Assembly (NCBI GenBank): GCA_013362805.1
Contig: JABFVL010000076.1
Coordinates: 1 to 38,936 of the forward strand
DNA length: 38,936 nucleotides
Reading direction: 5' to 3'
DNA from: Mycobacteriales bacterium
GTDB taxonomy: Bacteria > Actinomycetota > Actinomycetes > Mycobacteriales > QHCE01
Position numbers and translations under genes: made by a program. This document shows positions 8,347 to 19,469 of the stretch, piece by piece. Each line of letters opens with the position of its first letter. Within the stretch, counting starts at the first letter, position 1. The notes below the pieces were generated by a model. That model saw only the letters and a program-made list of their open reading frames with translations, was not told the DNA's origin and searched no databases.

Positions 8347-8892
8347 CTAGGGGCGGGTGACTTCAAGTTCGTATTCGGTAAAACTGGAATCACCAGGGAA
8401 CGGACAGGAACGGCCAGTTCGAATGAATCCCGCCCTCTTATAAGCAGACTCGGCCCGCACGTTGTTCTCGTGCACCCACAAATGCACCCGCTCGACGCTG
8501 GGTTCGACCAATTGCCACGACCAGTTCAAAGCTTCTTGTAGAAGCTGGCTTGCTAGCCCGGTGCCACGCGCTTCGGGGCGAACAAAGACGCCAACGATGT
8601 GAGTCTGGGCAACCTCGGGAATGTCCTCAAAGCTTTCTACTCCTGGCAGCTCCACAATGAGGGTGATCGTGGCTTGCCAGCGCCCTTGCGCATCTTCGGC
8701 GATCAACTGCCCGATTGTTTTTCCTTCGGCCGCGACCGCGACACGTTGCCGCCAAAAGTCGTCTGGCTTATGTACCAACGACTCATATTGATCGATGAAC
8801 GCTATCTTCGCGAGCGGATCCTGCAACGCCGCCAAACGTATTTCTTTGGCTTGTGCCCAGTCTTCTTTTCTCACCGCTCGGATCTTGAACAT
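8347..8892 (-). CDS. GNAT-family N-acetyltransferase
   Basis: This 181-residue protein is a single-domain GNAT acetyltransferase, which moves an acetyl group from acetyl-CoA to an amine. It begins with IRAVRKEDW (beta1/alpha1). Motif A is VGVFVRPEARGTGLASQLL at 100-118, in which RPEARGTGLA forms the pyrophosphate-binding loop. Motif B is NNVRAESAYKRAGF at 143-156. Length is standard. The substrate cannot be told: it could be a small molecule, an antibiotic or a protein N terminus. ATG 8892 has no ribosome site, but TAGAGT lies 6 nt upstream, which suggests a leaderless transcript. It is divergent from the small ORF at 8957. Confidence 0.9.
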   Translation of the reverse strand: MFKIRAVRKEDWAQAKEIRLAALQDPLAKIAFIDQYESLVHKPDDFWRQRVAVAAEGKTIGQLIAEDAQGRWQATITLIVELPGVESFEDIPEVAQTHIVGVFVRPEARGTGLASQLLQEALNWSWQLVEPSVERVHLWVHENNVRAESAYKRAGFIRTGRSCPFPGDSSFTEYELEVTRP

Positions 8893-8904
8893 TTTTACAC
8901 TCTA
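8893..8904 (-). promoter_or_regulatory. candidate leaderless -10 element of the GNAT gene
   Basis: TAGAGT (8904-8899) followed by 6 nt and ATG 8892 on the minus strand. No Shine-Dalgarno sequence is present, and no good -35 was found. Confidence 0.4.
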
Positions 8905-8956
8905 AGAGCGCAAGAATTTCGCGAAGCCAGAGGCCTAAGAAGTATTTGACGCCGAT

Positions 8957-9187
8957 GTGAACCGCGTATCTTTCCTGGCGGCCTATCTGATTGTTGAAAC
9001 ACGGAAACCGCATAATCATGGGAGCTCTCCCCAAGAGGAAGAAACATCGAGCCTGGCCGACGCGCTAGGCAACGCCATTATCGTTTTCATTGGGCTTATT
9101 GTGCTCGCGATCTTTGGCTTGGGCGTAGTGACCGCTTTATTCCTGGTCGGAGATATTTTCGGGTGGGTAGACCTAGACGAAAGCTAG
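8957..9187 (+). CDS. small single-span membrane protein (hypothetical)
   Basis: The frame encodes 76 residues with one strong membrane segment at about residues 40-67 (AIIVFIGLIVLAIFGLGVVTA) and an acidic C terminus WVDLDES. The N-terminal 30 residues look unlike a conserved domain, and GTG 8957 has no ribosome site, so the true start may lie further downstream. The hydrophobic part with its acidic ends looks genuinely coding. I do not recognise a family. Confidence 0.5.
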   Translation: MNRVSFLAAYLIVETRKPHNHGSSPQEEETSSLADALGNAIIVFIGLIVLAIFGLGVVTALFLVGDIFGWVDLDES

Positions 9188-9326
9188 ATAGCCCCACAAA
9201 CATCGCTTCACAGCACGACTTGCTGAACCGATGAAAACGTATTAGGACTCGGCTCAGCGAACCCACGAAATCTGTGAACTGCTGAACCGAGCCCCTCAAG
9301 CCAGATTCGAAACGCCGAACCTTCGG

Positions 9327-9400
9327 TCGGGGTGACAGGATTTGAACCTGCGGCCCCGCGCTCCCAAAGCGCGTGCGCTACCAAGCTGCGCCACACCCCG
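9327..9400 (-). tRNA. tRNA-Pro, anticodon UGG
   Basis: The minus strand folds into a full cloverleaf: acceptor CGGGGTG paired with CACCCCG, D arm GCGC/GCGC, anticodon stem CGCGC/GCGCG with loop TTTGGGA (anticodon TGG at loop positions 3-5), T arm GCAGG-TTCAAAT-CCTGT (last pair G-T), discriminator A. No CCA is encoded. Gene length is 74 nt including the discriminator. Confidence 0.97.
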
Positions 9401-9476
9401 TGGCTCCGCAAGTCTAGCGACGGACTCAGAAACAAGTTTCGTTGGGGGCAGCCGGGCCCGTGACCAGCGCAGATGA

Positions 9477-10706
9477 CTAAATGTTGTCGTCGGCGAGCAC
9501 TTGGGCGCACACCAGGCCCGCGCGCGCCTTCGGGGTGAACCATGTGCTCTTGCGCGGCATCTTGAGCCGATCCAGGTTGACCGCGACAAAATCGTCGACG
9601 CGCACGGGCGCGATGATGATCGCCACGGCGCTCTCGCCCTTATCCACCTGCTCGCGAAGCCATGAAAGCGGGTAGTCGCCACCCACATACGTGATGCGTT
9701 TGTCGCCAGCGTCCAAATCAAGGATCTCGTTGAACAGGAGCTTTTCCACGATCGTGTGGTCCAAAGTGTCAACTACCGAACCGGTCGCTTTGGGCAGCTC
9801 CACAAAATAGCGGGTGCCATCAGCGTATAGCTCGATCGTGCCGGTGCGCACCACGCCGGTTTCAGGATGAATGTTGAAACCGGCTGCTTTGAGCTCGGTC
9901 AACAGTTCCGCAACAGTGATTGGCAGTTCTGACACGAGACGGTGATACGGCGCGATATTTACCGATTCGGCACTTGTTACTACGGCCAAAAACTTGTCCA
10001 ACCCCGCGGTTTGCGCGGCCAGAGTGCGGTGATTCCCGTCAGCCACAATCAGCTCGCCCCCACCGGCGAGCAGCAGCAATTCATCCCGTTGCGGGCTCGG
10101 CCCGAGGGTCCAAATCGCGTGCTCGTTTCCGTGCTCGTCGGTTTCCTCATGCGCTGCCGCACCAAGCATCGGGATAAGAGTCGTCAAGAACTGCCGCAGG
10201 TCGGCATCGCACCCTTGAGGAACTTGTGTCTGTAGCAGCAAGACTGGAGAAAGCGCCGCGCCTAGTGTTTCGGTGAGGGCAACACGCTCCCGCACTTTAT
10301 TGATGAACACATCTTCATTGCGAATGATGCCACCGGGCTCATCGGCAGAGCTGGAGATTTGAGCGGTTTCCATGAGGCAGAACACGCCATAAAACTCGCC
10401 GTCATCAGTGGTGATGCGATATGGCGCCACAACATCGCGTTCGGCGGCGAATTTCTCTGCTTGAAGGTGCCGCCACCGTGCCAGTGCTGACCCGAGGGCA
10501 TCAGAAAACGCTGTGCCCACCTGATCAGGGACCCGATGCGGCATTTCGACCGCCAACACCGAGTCAGGGTTAGCGGCGATCGCGGCGGTCACCTCAGCGT
10601 CGGACGCGAACTCGTCATAGTTCGGCGCGCCAGTCGCACCCTTGGCAAGCCAAGCTTGCGCGATGGGATGGGCAATTGTGGAACGAGGGGCACGTTGCAT
10701 AGTCAT
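9477..10706 (-). CDS. DUF1015 family protein
   Basis: The protein (409 residues) belongs to the DUF1015 family (COG4198), a widespread family without an established function. Family marks are RNEDV at 129-133 (the position of the HERT-like motif) and ADGNHRTLAA at 222-231 (the DGHHR motif), and near the C terminus LDHTIVEKLLFNEIL followed by ITYVGG. The last 40 residues (VAVNLDRLKMPRKSTWFTPKAR) contain the typical MPRKSTWFTPK ending. The frame stays open upstream of 10706, but homology begins at this ATG. TAATCT lies 7 nt before it and there is no ribosome site, so it may be leaderless. ATG 10700 is an alternative. It is divergent from pepN. Confidence 0.88.
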   Translation of the reverse strand: MTMQRAPRSTIAHPIAQAWLAKGATGAPNYDEFASDAEVTAAIAANPDSVLAVEMPHRVPDQVGTAFSDALGSALARWRHLQAEKFAAERDVVAPYRITTDDGEFYGVFCLMETAQISSSADEPGGIIRNEDVFINKVRERVALTETLGAALSPVLLLQTQVPQGCDADLRQFLTTLIPMLGAAAHEETDEHGNEHAIWTLGPSPQRDELLLLAGGGELIVADGNHRTLAAQTAGLDKFLAVVTSAESVNIAPYHRLVSELPITVAELLTELKAAGFNIHPETGVVRTGTIELYADGTRYFVELPKATGSVVDTLDHTIVEKLLFNEILDLDAGDKRITYVGGDYPLSWLREQVDKGESAVAIIIAPVRVDDFVAVNLDRLKMPRKSTWFTPKARAGLVCAQVLADDNI

Positions 10707-10719
10707 CAATGCCAGATTA
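10707..10719 (-). promoter_or_regulatory. candidate leaderless -10 element of the DUF1015 gene
   Basis: TAATCT (10719-10714) followed by 7 nt and ATG 10706 on the minus strand. Confidence 0.35.
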
Positions 10720-10923
10720 GCCGGTATTGGCAGCGCACTCTGAACCCCATACGCCGGTGATTTACGCCACGTCGAGCCGTGCGAAACTGCGCAGTGGGAC
10801 GCACACAATTCGCCTCGACAGCGTGGCACGCCGAGGCCACAATGGCTCGCGGAGCCACCCGGCCAGACTCGCCACCCTGAGCCCGGCCACATCGCACGAA
10901 AACAGTTATGAGGAGACGAGCCG

Positions 10924-13458
<2,535 letters not shown>

Positions 13459-13474
13459 AGCTAGAAACGAAAGT

Positions 13475-13502
13475 GGGCCGCCGCGAAATTTCGCGGCGGC
13501 CC
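13475..13502. terminator. bidirectional rho-independent terminator between pepN and the SGNH hydrolase gene
   Basis: A perfect 28-nt palindrome (GGGCCGCCGCGAAA and its complement) is followed on the plus strand by CCTTTTCTG. It lies between two convergent genes, 16 nt after pepN and 13 nt beyond the SGNH stop. Confidence 0.85.
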
Positions 13503-13515
13503 CTTTTCTGTAGAT

Positions 13516-14583
13516 CTACGCTGATGGCACATTTCGTCGGCGTGAGTAGCCCGCCATGGCTACACCTCCAACGAGCAGGAACAACGCACCGGCGACGAAG
13601 CCCGTGATAGCAACACCAGTGGTAGGCAACTTGCGGCCGGCACCTTCACCACCGGCGGGAGAGGAAGTTGTGGGAACTGGCTCGCTTGGGTTAGGCCCTG
13701 GGGCGTCGCTTCCGAGCGCGTCGAGCACGATCGCTGCGGTGCCAGCCATGCCGAGAGCATTGGGGTGAACTGGCGCAGCGGGCGATTCAGGGGTGATCCC
13801 TTCGACCCATTTGGTACCGACGGGCTGACAAACATCATGCCCCTTGCTGCCAGTGACCGTGTCTATGTAGTGGGCACCGTTTTTGTCGGCTTGCTCTTCC
13901 AGCATCGAGTTGAGCTTCCCGAATACACCGCGCAGGTATTCGTAGTCGCCTTTAGCGAAGGGCAACACGTTTTGACACGTTCCACTTTCGGGGAGAATTG
14001 TTGGGTAACCGACGATGTAGGTTTTCGCGTCCGGGGAACGCTGGGCGATCGCGTCTAGCACGGCGTCCACTTCGGTCGCTTTTTCACCAATCTTCTTTTC
14101 CAACTGGTCGCTTCCACCGATGGTGTAGCGGGCCTGGCAGGGGGCGCCATCTTTATCCACCAAACCAAGCATCACGCAAGTCTGGACGATCGAACCAAAG
14201 CCAATGTCGTTGCCACCAATTCCTAGGGTGACGAGATCGGTCTTTTCGGTGAGGGCCTCGAGCTGTGGGGGGTTGATTTCTTTTCCATTGTCGAGCTGAC
14301 TTGCCGTCATCTCTTTAGTTGTCGCACCACCGCAGCTCACGTCGGTAAATTCTTGTGGCTTTAATTCGGCGGCTATTAAAGCGGGATAGTTCTGATCGGA
14401 CCGTCCACACCCAGAGGTGTCCTGCTGAGGTATGCCAGGCCCGGAAACGTAGGAGTCGCCAAGGGCCACGTAGTGAATTGGCTCTGGGGTTTGCGCGTTG
14501 GCCGCGAGTGCCGGTGCGAGCGTGAGCCCACCCAACAATGTCGCCCCGATAGCCACTCGAGTTGCTAACTGCGAAATGCCCAT
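13516..14583 (-). CDS. secreted SGNH/GDSL hydrolase with C-terminal sortase signal
   Basis: This is a 355-residue exported esterase/lipase-like enzyme. Residues 1-31 form a signal peptide ending at ALAANA. The catalytic Ser44 lies in GDSYVSG (block I), GGND is block III, and His273 is in HPNALG (block V); the fold is that of actinobacterial GDSL lipases such as Streptomyces Lip/Rv0518-type proteins. After a Pro/Ser/Gly linker comes LPTTG at 319-323, a membrane segment and a RRR tail, so sortase should attach it to the cell wall. The start at 14583 is chosen because the signal peptide begins there and AAGGGAAG precedes it; the frame upstream is noncoding. Its anchor is followed by VAITG, exactly like the surface protein at 31122. 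No sortase gene is in the window. Confidence 0.92.
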   Translation of the reverse strand: MGISQLATRVAIGATLLGGLTLAPALAANAQTPEPIHYVALGDSYVSGPGIPQQDTSGCGRSDQNYPALIAAELKPQEFTDVSCGGATTKEMTASQLDNGKEINPPQLEALTEKTDLVTLGIGGNDIGFGSIVQTCVMLGLVDKDGAPCQARYTIGGSDQLEKKIGEKATEVDAVLDAIAQRSPDAKTYIVGYPTILPESGTCQNVLPFAKGDYEYLRGVFGKLNSMLEEQADKNGAHYIDTVTGSKGHDVCQPVGTKWVEGITPESPAAPVHPNALGMAGTAAIVLDALGSDAPGPNPSEPVPTTSSPAGGEGAGRKLPTTGVAITGFVAGALFLLVGGVAMAGYSRRRNVPSA

Positions 14584-14730
14584 TGACTTCCCTTTATTGT
14601 TGGTTGAGCTGCACGATACCCGCGAACAGCTAAACAGCTGTACCGGCCAAACGGGCCAACGGTTGTGAAAAAGTGATCGTGCTATGGGCAAAAAGCGCTG
14701 GCATATCTGGCATTTCGCCAAAAACCAAAC

Positions 14731-15171
14731 TTAACGCCGAGCGCGTTCGGCAAGCATTCGCAAAGCCGTAACGATGCCACCAGCGAGATCCCCACCAGCA
14801 AATGACGCGGCCGCCGACAACGCGGCCAATCCACACGCCCGATCGTCGAGCAATTTGGCGGCATTGCGTCCGGTGACGATCTCGACCACACGCTGGTTCG
14901 GCGAAACCGCGATCAACACTGCCTCATCGGTGCGCGAAAGCTCGCTATGAAAACCACGAGCGGCGACTGTTGTGGCTGGAACGTCTTTTTCCGCGTCAGC
15001 GTTCAGCTCGCCGACGTAAACGCTGAACTGGAGACCAGTCTCGAATTCAGCCGCTGACAATGCCTGCGACAAACGAGTGAGCTGGCTGCCGTTGAAAGGG
15101 CCACGCAGCGCAGAGGTGTAGCCATCTACGGCGTGTCTCTCTAGCACTGCCCCCGCATTACCATGTGTCAC
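14731..15171 (-). CDS. DUF5130/TPM-domain-like protein
   Basis: The 146-residue protein resembles the actinobacterial DUF5130 family, related to the TPM_phosphatase fold. Visible family features are SRLSQALSAAE-like helix (residues about 29-42), FSVYVGEL, the segment AVLIAVSPNQRVVEIVTG and the Ala/Gly-rich C-terminal helix FAGGDLAGGIVTALRMLAER. No signal peptide or membrane segment is present. GTG 15171 has AAGGAGG 5 nt upstream. It overlaps the end of the CtaJ-like gene by 14 nt, so the two are translated together. Function is unknown. Confidence 0.75.
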   Translation of the reverse strand: MTHGNAGAVLERHAVDGYTSALRGPFNGSQLTRLSQALSAAEFETGLQFSVYVGELNADAEKDVPATTVAARGFHSELSRTDEAVLIAVSPNQRVVEIVTGRNAAKLLDDRACGLAALSAAASFAGGDLAGGIVTALRMLAERARR

Positions 15172-15400
15172 GAGCGCCTCCTTGCACGTGCTCGGTGTTC
15201 GAGCTGGACGGCAAAGCCGGGCGATGCACCTTCACCGCGGTTTCGGGCGCAAGAAACCAAACTGGCGCCGCGTGAAACGTCAGGTCTGGGCGGTACCGCT
15301 TGCTGCGGGGGCCACTTATCGCGAAGATCAGCAAGGTAACCAAGAGCATAAAGCCGACCGGTATACCTAGGAAGACGAGAAGTGTCTCCGAGACTGTCAT
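15158..15400 (-). CDS. CtaJ-like small membrane subunit of aa3-type cytochrome oxidase
   Basis: This 80-residue protein has one N-terminal membrane segment (residues 5-29, LLVFLGIPVGFMLLVTLLIF) followed by a short cytoplasmic part with RYRPDLTF and PVWFLAPE. The pattern ETLLVFLGIP followed by RYRP and PVWF matches, from memory, the actinobacterial family annotated as aa3-type cytochrome oxidase subunit CtaJ, a small accessory subunit seen in the mycobacterial III2-IV2 supercomplex. AAAGGT precedes ATG 15400. It overlaps the DUF5130-like gene by 14 nt and lies 124 nt downstream of the kinase gene. A generic single-span membrane protein is the alternative. Confidence 0.6.
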   Translation of the reverse strand: MTVSETLLVFLGIPVGFMLLVTLLIFAISGPRSKRYRPDLTFHAAPVWFLAPETAVKVHRPALPSSSNTEHVQGGARDTW

Positions 15401-15524
15401 GAGTGACCTTTGCGCTAACTAAGACTGACGCCATCTACGCGAGCGGCAATCGGAAATTGGATCTGCCATACCTAGATTAGCGGAGCACCGAGTTCCAAGA
15501 ATGTACGGGTATCGCGGTGCGCCG

Positions 15525-17282
15525 CTATTTCGCGTTCTCTTGAATCCAGTGGATTATGCCCATTGGATCGAGCGGGGTAAACGACAAAAACGCGATTCCG
15601 CAGGCAGCGAGAAAAAAACTGGTCGTCAAATTTGGGATGAGCGTGCTGCGTCTCGGTCCCATCTCCATACTGGAACGCACCAAGTAACAGGCCAGACGTG
15701 TGAGCCAATACACTCCAACTACCGCCGCGACTGTGATCCCCAGTCCCATCAGCGCGCTATTGGCTGCAGCGGCCAGGCTTTGGGTCCGCCAAATCTCCGA
15801 CCCAAACCAGACCAGCCACCCCAACACAAAAATCACGGCGGCAAAGGACACCAATCCCCTGCCACGGGACCGCACAGGTGGAGCTGGTGGCTCAGTCGGC
15901 GGATGCATCCGCGGATCGTGACGAGGAGGTGGCGGTGGTGGCCACCCGGGCCCAGGCTGTTGCTGCTGATACGGCGGCGGCGCGTAAGGCGGCGGCGCCT
16001 GCTGCGGCTCAGGGTCGTGGTAGTCCTCGTGATAGTCCGGGACCCGCGCGCTCCCCTTCATGGAACGCGGAGCTGACGGTTCTTTTATCGCGGGAAAGAC
16101 CGCTGTCGGGTTGGGTGGGTTGGGCTGAAACTGTTGAGTAGGCGGGGCCACCGGCGGGCTTGTTTCGGCCGGGGTGGGCTCAATAGGCACGTCAAAGAGA
16201 TGGGTGCGGTCGTTCGCGACCGGCTCGGGAACCTTTACTTCAGCGAATGCGGCCGGAACTGAGAAGTTGGGCACCGAAAAGCCATTGTGGGCCGGGTTCC
16301 AGCGCGCGAAATGGTGCTCTGTGGGCAAAGTGGCCGCAAGCTCGGTGAGACGGGCAATCCAGCCTTCTAGCTCCCGGGTGGCGGGGCGATCCCCTGGCCG
16401 GTCAGCCAAGGGCGCGACCAGGTGCTTTTCGAGCGTGGGGTGCGATTCCAACATCGGGTGGCGTCGAATAGCGGTGCTGGTGATGCCCGAACCCGGCAGT
16501 GCTGGGGTGTGGCGCTGCTCTCGCGGATGCCACCCCGTCACCAGGTAGTAGGCGATCGCACCAAATCCGTGAATGTCGTATGCCGGCGTCACATCACGAT
16601 TGACATCGTGGGCTTCCGGACCGCCCGATTCCAAGGAGTACGCCACGGATGTGAGGTGTGCGGCGTTGTAATAGCGAGATGCGGTGAAGTCGATGAGTTT
16701 GGCTTGCCCGGTGGGCAAAATCATCACGTTCGCAGGCTTGAGGTCCATATGTAGCACTGGCAGTTCGGCGTCTTCTGGGGCGTGAAGCTGCCGCAGAATC
16801 TCCGCGAGAGTGCGTAGAACTTGCCCCCCATCGAGCTGGGGGCCGTTGCCGCGTTGCTGGTCGTCCCTGAGACGTTCAGTGAGGCTCATTCCGGGCAGAT
16901 AATCCAACACTTGGAACGGCACTCGATCACCTTCGGCCGGTTCAGCGGCCGGTCGTGGGCTAGCCCCGTAAAAGCCGTCGACTCTCAAACATATGTTTGG
17001 GACGCCACGACTGTTCAAATCCATCAGGACCGCATCGCCCTTGTCCCAAAATCGGAGCTGTTCGTCAATAGGCAACCGCTCGTCGGCTTTGAATGCCTTG
17101 ATCGTGACGGGCGAAGACCGCAAGCCTCCTGAGATGCGGACAGCGCGATATACCTGGGCTTGTCCTCCCGCTCCGAGATGTTCGAGCAAGCGATAGCGAG
17201 CACTACTGTCTGGCAATGGCCCATCGGGACCGCACACCAGATCGAGGTCAACCCGCGTCGCTCTATCAGCACCAAGCGTCAC
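15525..17282 (-). CDS. Ser/Thr protein kinase with proline-rich linker and C-terminal membrane segments
   Basis: The N-terminal kinase domain (about residues 30-310) phosphorylates Ser/Thr of proteins. Gly-rich loop: LGAGGQAQVY at 36-45; Lys62 in VTIK; catalytic loop HMDLKPAN at 178-185, with Asp180 and Asn185; metal-binding Asp198; Asp236 in YDIHGFG. Two features are unusual: the Arg of HRD is Met179, making it a non-RD kinase, and DFG is DFT (Thr200). A long Pro/Gln/Tyr-rich linker (about 340-475) leads to three predicted membrane segments at about 480-500, 510-530 and 550-575, ending in a short tail. GTG 17282 has GGAGG 6 nt upstream. With no extracellular sensor, it probably reads an internal or membrane signal. 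All key catalytic residues remain, so activity is possible. Confidence 0.9.
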   Translation of the reverse strand: MTLGADRATRVDLDLVCGPDGPLPDSSARYRLLEHLGAGGQAQVYRAVRISGGLRSSPVTIKAFKADERLPIDEQLRFWDKGDAVLMDLNSRGVPNICLRVDGFYGASPRPAAEPAEGDRVPFQVLDYLPGMSLTERLRDDQQRGNGPQLDGGQVLRTLAEILRQLHAPEDAELPVLHMDLKPANVMILPTGQAKLIDFTASRYYNAAHLTSVAYSLESGGPEAHDVNRDVTPAYDIHGFGAIAYYLVTGWHPREQRHTPALPGSGITSTAIRRHPMLESHPTLEKHLVAPLADRPGDRPATRELEGWIARLTELAATLPTEHHFARWNPAHNGFSVPNFSVPAAFAEVKVPEPVANDRTHLFDVPIEPTPAETSPPVAPPTQQFQPNPPNPTAVFPAIKEPSAPRSMKGSARVPDYHEDYHDPEPQQAPPPYAPPPYQQQQPGPGWPPPPPPRHDPRMHPPTEPPAPPVRSRGRGLVSFAAVIFVLGWLVWFGSEIWRTQSLAAAANSALMGLGITVAAVVGVYWLTRLACYLVRSSMEMGPRRSTLIPNLTTSFFLAACGIAFLSFTPLDPMGIIHWIQENAK

Positions 17283-17542
17283 CAGCTGCCTCCAGAAATT
17301 ACTTAGGGAAACTCGTTTTTACCCCGTGAACGCAACCAGCCGACGTGGGTTGGCGATCTGGCGTGCACGGGTATTCACAACTCTACGAGAAGCCATGTTC
17401 CCGCTCGCAGCCTTCACCGGCAAGCGTGCTGCACAAGGAGGAAATACCATCCTCGATGGCGGCATCTCGAGCCTCAATAGAAATACCGCGCCAAGCCCGC
17501 ACAACGTTACACATTTGCGGCGCAGCATGTCTCGTAGCCAGA

Positions 17543-18055
17543 TTAGGCAAGCGCTGGCTCGGGACTTCCGAACCAGTCAAGCCACCCGGGCTCGGGCGAT
17601 CGGTGCCCGAGGATGCGAGCTGTGAGCCCGACAGGGGCTTTGGGCTGTCGAGGAAGCCGCCAACCTAGTTCACCCAATGTTCGGTCAGCTTTTCGATGAT
17701 TGCATTTCGTGCACGCCGCCACCACGTTTTCCCACGCGTGGGAACCTCCCCGGCTGCGCGGGATAACGTGATCGATGGTGGTCGCCGCGGCACCGCAGTA
17801 TGCGCAACGACCCGAATCGCGGGTAAAAACGCCTCGACGGGTTAGCGCTATGGCCCCCCGGTAGGGCACTCGGACAAATCGGGTGAGACGCACCACTGTG
17901 GGCGCGAGAAGGCGCACCTTCTCGCTACGAAAAAGGCCGCCTCCTTGGCAAACAGGGACGGCCTTGTCAGTGAGAATAAGTACGGCGGCCCGGCGTTGAG
18001 GCACGACGCAGAGAGGTTCGTAAGTGGTGTTAAGCACGAGTGCGGACGCAACCAT
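17543..18055 (-). CDS. HNH endonuclease family protein
   Basis: The 170-residue protein has a C-terminal HNH/McrA-type nuclease domain: Cys84-x2-Cys87, Asp95-His96 (IDHVIPRSRGG), Asn110, Cys115-x2-Cys118, then Asn119 and the second His120. The four Cys bind a structural zinc; His96, Asn110 and His120 are the expected metal/catalytic residues. The N-terminal 80 residues (LVLNTTYEPLCVVPQRRA) match the conserved actinobacterial form found next to glbO in mycobacteria (Rv2469c, from memory). ATG 18055 has a very strong ribosome site, GGAGGTGA, 6 nt upstream. Physiological role is not established; it is not linked to a methyltransferase here. Confidence 0.9.
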   Translation of the reverse strand: MVASALVLNTTYEPLCVVPQRRAAVLILTDKAVPVCQGGGLFRSEKVRLLAPTVVRLTRFVRVPYRGAIALTRRGVFTRDSGRCAYCGAAATTIDHVIPRSRGGSHAWENVVAACTKCNHRKADRTLGELGWRLPRQPKAPVGLTARILGHRSPEPGWLDWFGSPEPALA

Positions 18056-18262
18056 TTCACTTCACCTCCGTGTGCCGCTCTCCAATATTCGCCGATGATG
18101 GGGCGAACGCACGTAAGGCGTTCAGGTGAAGTTTCTCATCTAGAGCGCAGGTTTTGCGAAGGCATTTGCTATTTAGAGATCCCAGAACGGGATTTTGCCC
18201 AGCTAGGGATAAGTTTGACTACTTAACGCCTATCACTACGCAAGTGCGATCTGGGCACGTCC

Positions 18263-18274
18263 TACCCTCTAGGG
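18263..18274 (+). promoter_or_regulatory. candidate leaderless -10 element of the mscS-like gene
   Basis: TACCCT (18263-18268), 6 nt, then GTG 18275. No Shine-Dalgarno sequence is present. Confidence 0.4.
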
Positions 18275-19285
18275 GTGAAGATGTTGATGACCGCTATTGA
18301 CCTCGCAAGCGATAAGTCCGCTCCGCCCTGCGTTGAAGATGATTCGACCAGTTTGTGTGCAAAAGTGTGGCGTGCGACGCATGAAGAATGGTTGGCGAAC
18401 AGCAGCGACTGGGTAATCGCCAAGCCGGCCATTGTCATCGGGATTCTGCTGGTCGCATTCATCGTTCGCGCGATCATTCATCGGACCATCTCCCGGATTA
18501 CTCGCACAACCGGGCAAGGAAAAGTGCCCGCCCTGCTACGACCCCTGCAAGAAAACGCCCCGAGCAGTTGGCAAATGGCGACTAGCGGGCTCGTTAACGA
18601 ACGCCGAGAACAACGCGCCGCCGCACTGGGATCCATACTGAGGAGCATCACCACAGCAGTGGTGTTCACCATCGCCATCATGCTGATTCTCGACAATCTA
18701 GGACTCAATCTCGCACCCCTATTGGCAAGCGCGGGCGTCGCGGGTGTCGCGCTGGGCTTTGGTGCGCAGAGTTTGGTCAAAGACGTACTGGCCGGCATTT
18801 CGATGCTGCTAGAAGACCAATATGGCGTTGGTGACATTGTCGATGTGGGTGAAGCGAGCGGCACTGTGGAAGCCGTTGGGCTGCGCATTACCACTCTGCG
18901 AGATGTCAACGGTGTCACGTGGCATGTGCGCAATGGCGAGGTCATTCGAGTTGGCAACAAGAGCCAGGGTTGGGCAATGGTGAATGTGGACATTCCATTG
19001 CCATTTGGAACGGATGTTTCCAAGGCTACAACCGCGATCGCTGCGGCGGCCGACGATCTGGCGATAGATCCTCAGTGGCGCGCGGACATTTTGGAGCCAC
19101 CTGTTGTATTGGGGGTGGAGCAGTTGACCGCGACGGGAATGATGCTGCGCGTGCAAACAAAAACTACCAGCGATGGCCAATGGACTGTCGCTCGAGAAAT
19201 GCGCGTGCGCGCCGGTCGCGCCTTGGACCAAGCCGACATTTCTTACGGCATTGTGCCGACAATCCCGCCGGGAACGGTCCTGTAA
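18275..19285 (+). CDS. MscS-family small-conductance mechanosensitive channel
   Basis: The 336-residue membrane protein opens under membrane tension and releases solutes during hypo-osmotic shock. Membrane segments lie at about residues 46-70 and 122-142. The pore-lining helix with its Gly/Ala pattern is at about 148-180 (LLASAGVAGVALGFGAQSLVKDVLAG), and the beta domain follows (DQYGVGDIVDVG, SGTVEAVGLRITTLRD, NGEVIRVGN). The C-terminal alpha/beta domain is present, so it is a full-length simple MscS with an N-terminal extension. GTG 18275 is chosen because TACCCT lies 6 nt upstream; ATG 18281 and 18287 are alternatives. A hairpin follows the stop. Confidence 0.93.
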   Translation: MKMLMTAIDLASDKSAPPCVEDDSTSLCAKVWRATHEEWLANSSDWVIAKPAIVIGILLVAFIVRAIIHRTISRITRTTGQGKVPALLRPLQENAPSSWQMATSGLVNERREQRAAALGSILRSITTAVVFTIAIMLILDNLGLNLAPLLASAGVAGVALGFGAQSLVKDVLAGISMLLEDQYGVGDIVDVGEASGTVEAVGLRITTLRDVNGVTWHVRNGEVIRVGNKSQGWAMVNVDIPLPFGTDVSKATTAIAAAADDLAIDPQWRADILEPPVVLGVEQLTATGMMLRVQTKTTSDGQWTVAREMRVRAGRALDQADISYGIVPTIPPGTVL

Positions 19286-19303
19286 AACTTCACCAACAAA
19301 GCC

Positions 19304-19342
19304 CCGGGAAGCTATTTGGACTAGATCTAAATAGCTTCCCGG
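19304..19342 (+). terminator. hairpin after the mscS-like gene
   Basis: CCGGGAAGCTATTT (19304-19317) pairs perfectly with 19329-19342 around an 11-nt loop. The T tract is poor (ATATGTTT), so termination is likely but not certain. It lies 18 nt after the stop. Confidence 0.6.
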
Positions 19343-19458
19343 ATATGTTTCGCCAACCATTCAGTGGAGGGTATGCTTACTTTCGCGCACGACAAACCAG
19401 TAAATGTATGTCATTCCGTGCACTTCGACCCCTCACATTGCCATCCCTCGACATACGT

Positions 19459-19463
19459 GGAGG
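19459..19463 (+). promoter_or_regulatory. ribosome binding site deciding the MFS start
   Basis: GGAGG lies 6 nt before GTG 19470. The frame is open from 19404, but this site and the start of homology place the start at 19470. Confidence 0.7.
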
Positions 19464-19469
19464 CTCAAC

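Noticed and set aside
9221..9291. Direct repeat TGCTGAACCGA beside tRNA-Pro as an attachment site
   Set aside because: Only 11 nt, not part of the tRNA, and no element genes lie next to it.
17326..17625. 99-codon plus-strand frame between kinase and HNH gene
   Set aside because: No domain or ribosome site, and it overlaps the antisense of the HNH gene; the 260-nt spacer at 17283-17542 otherwise holds nothing I can name.
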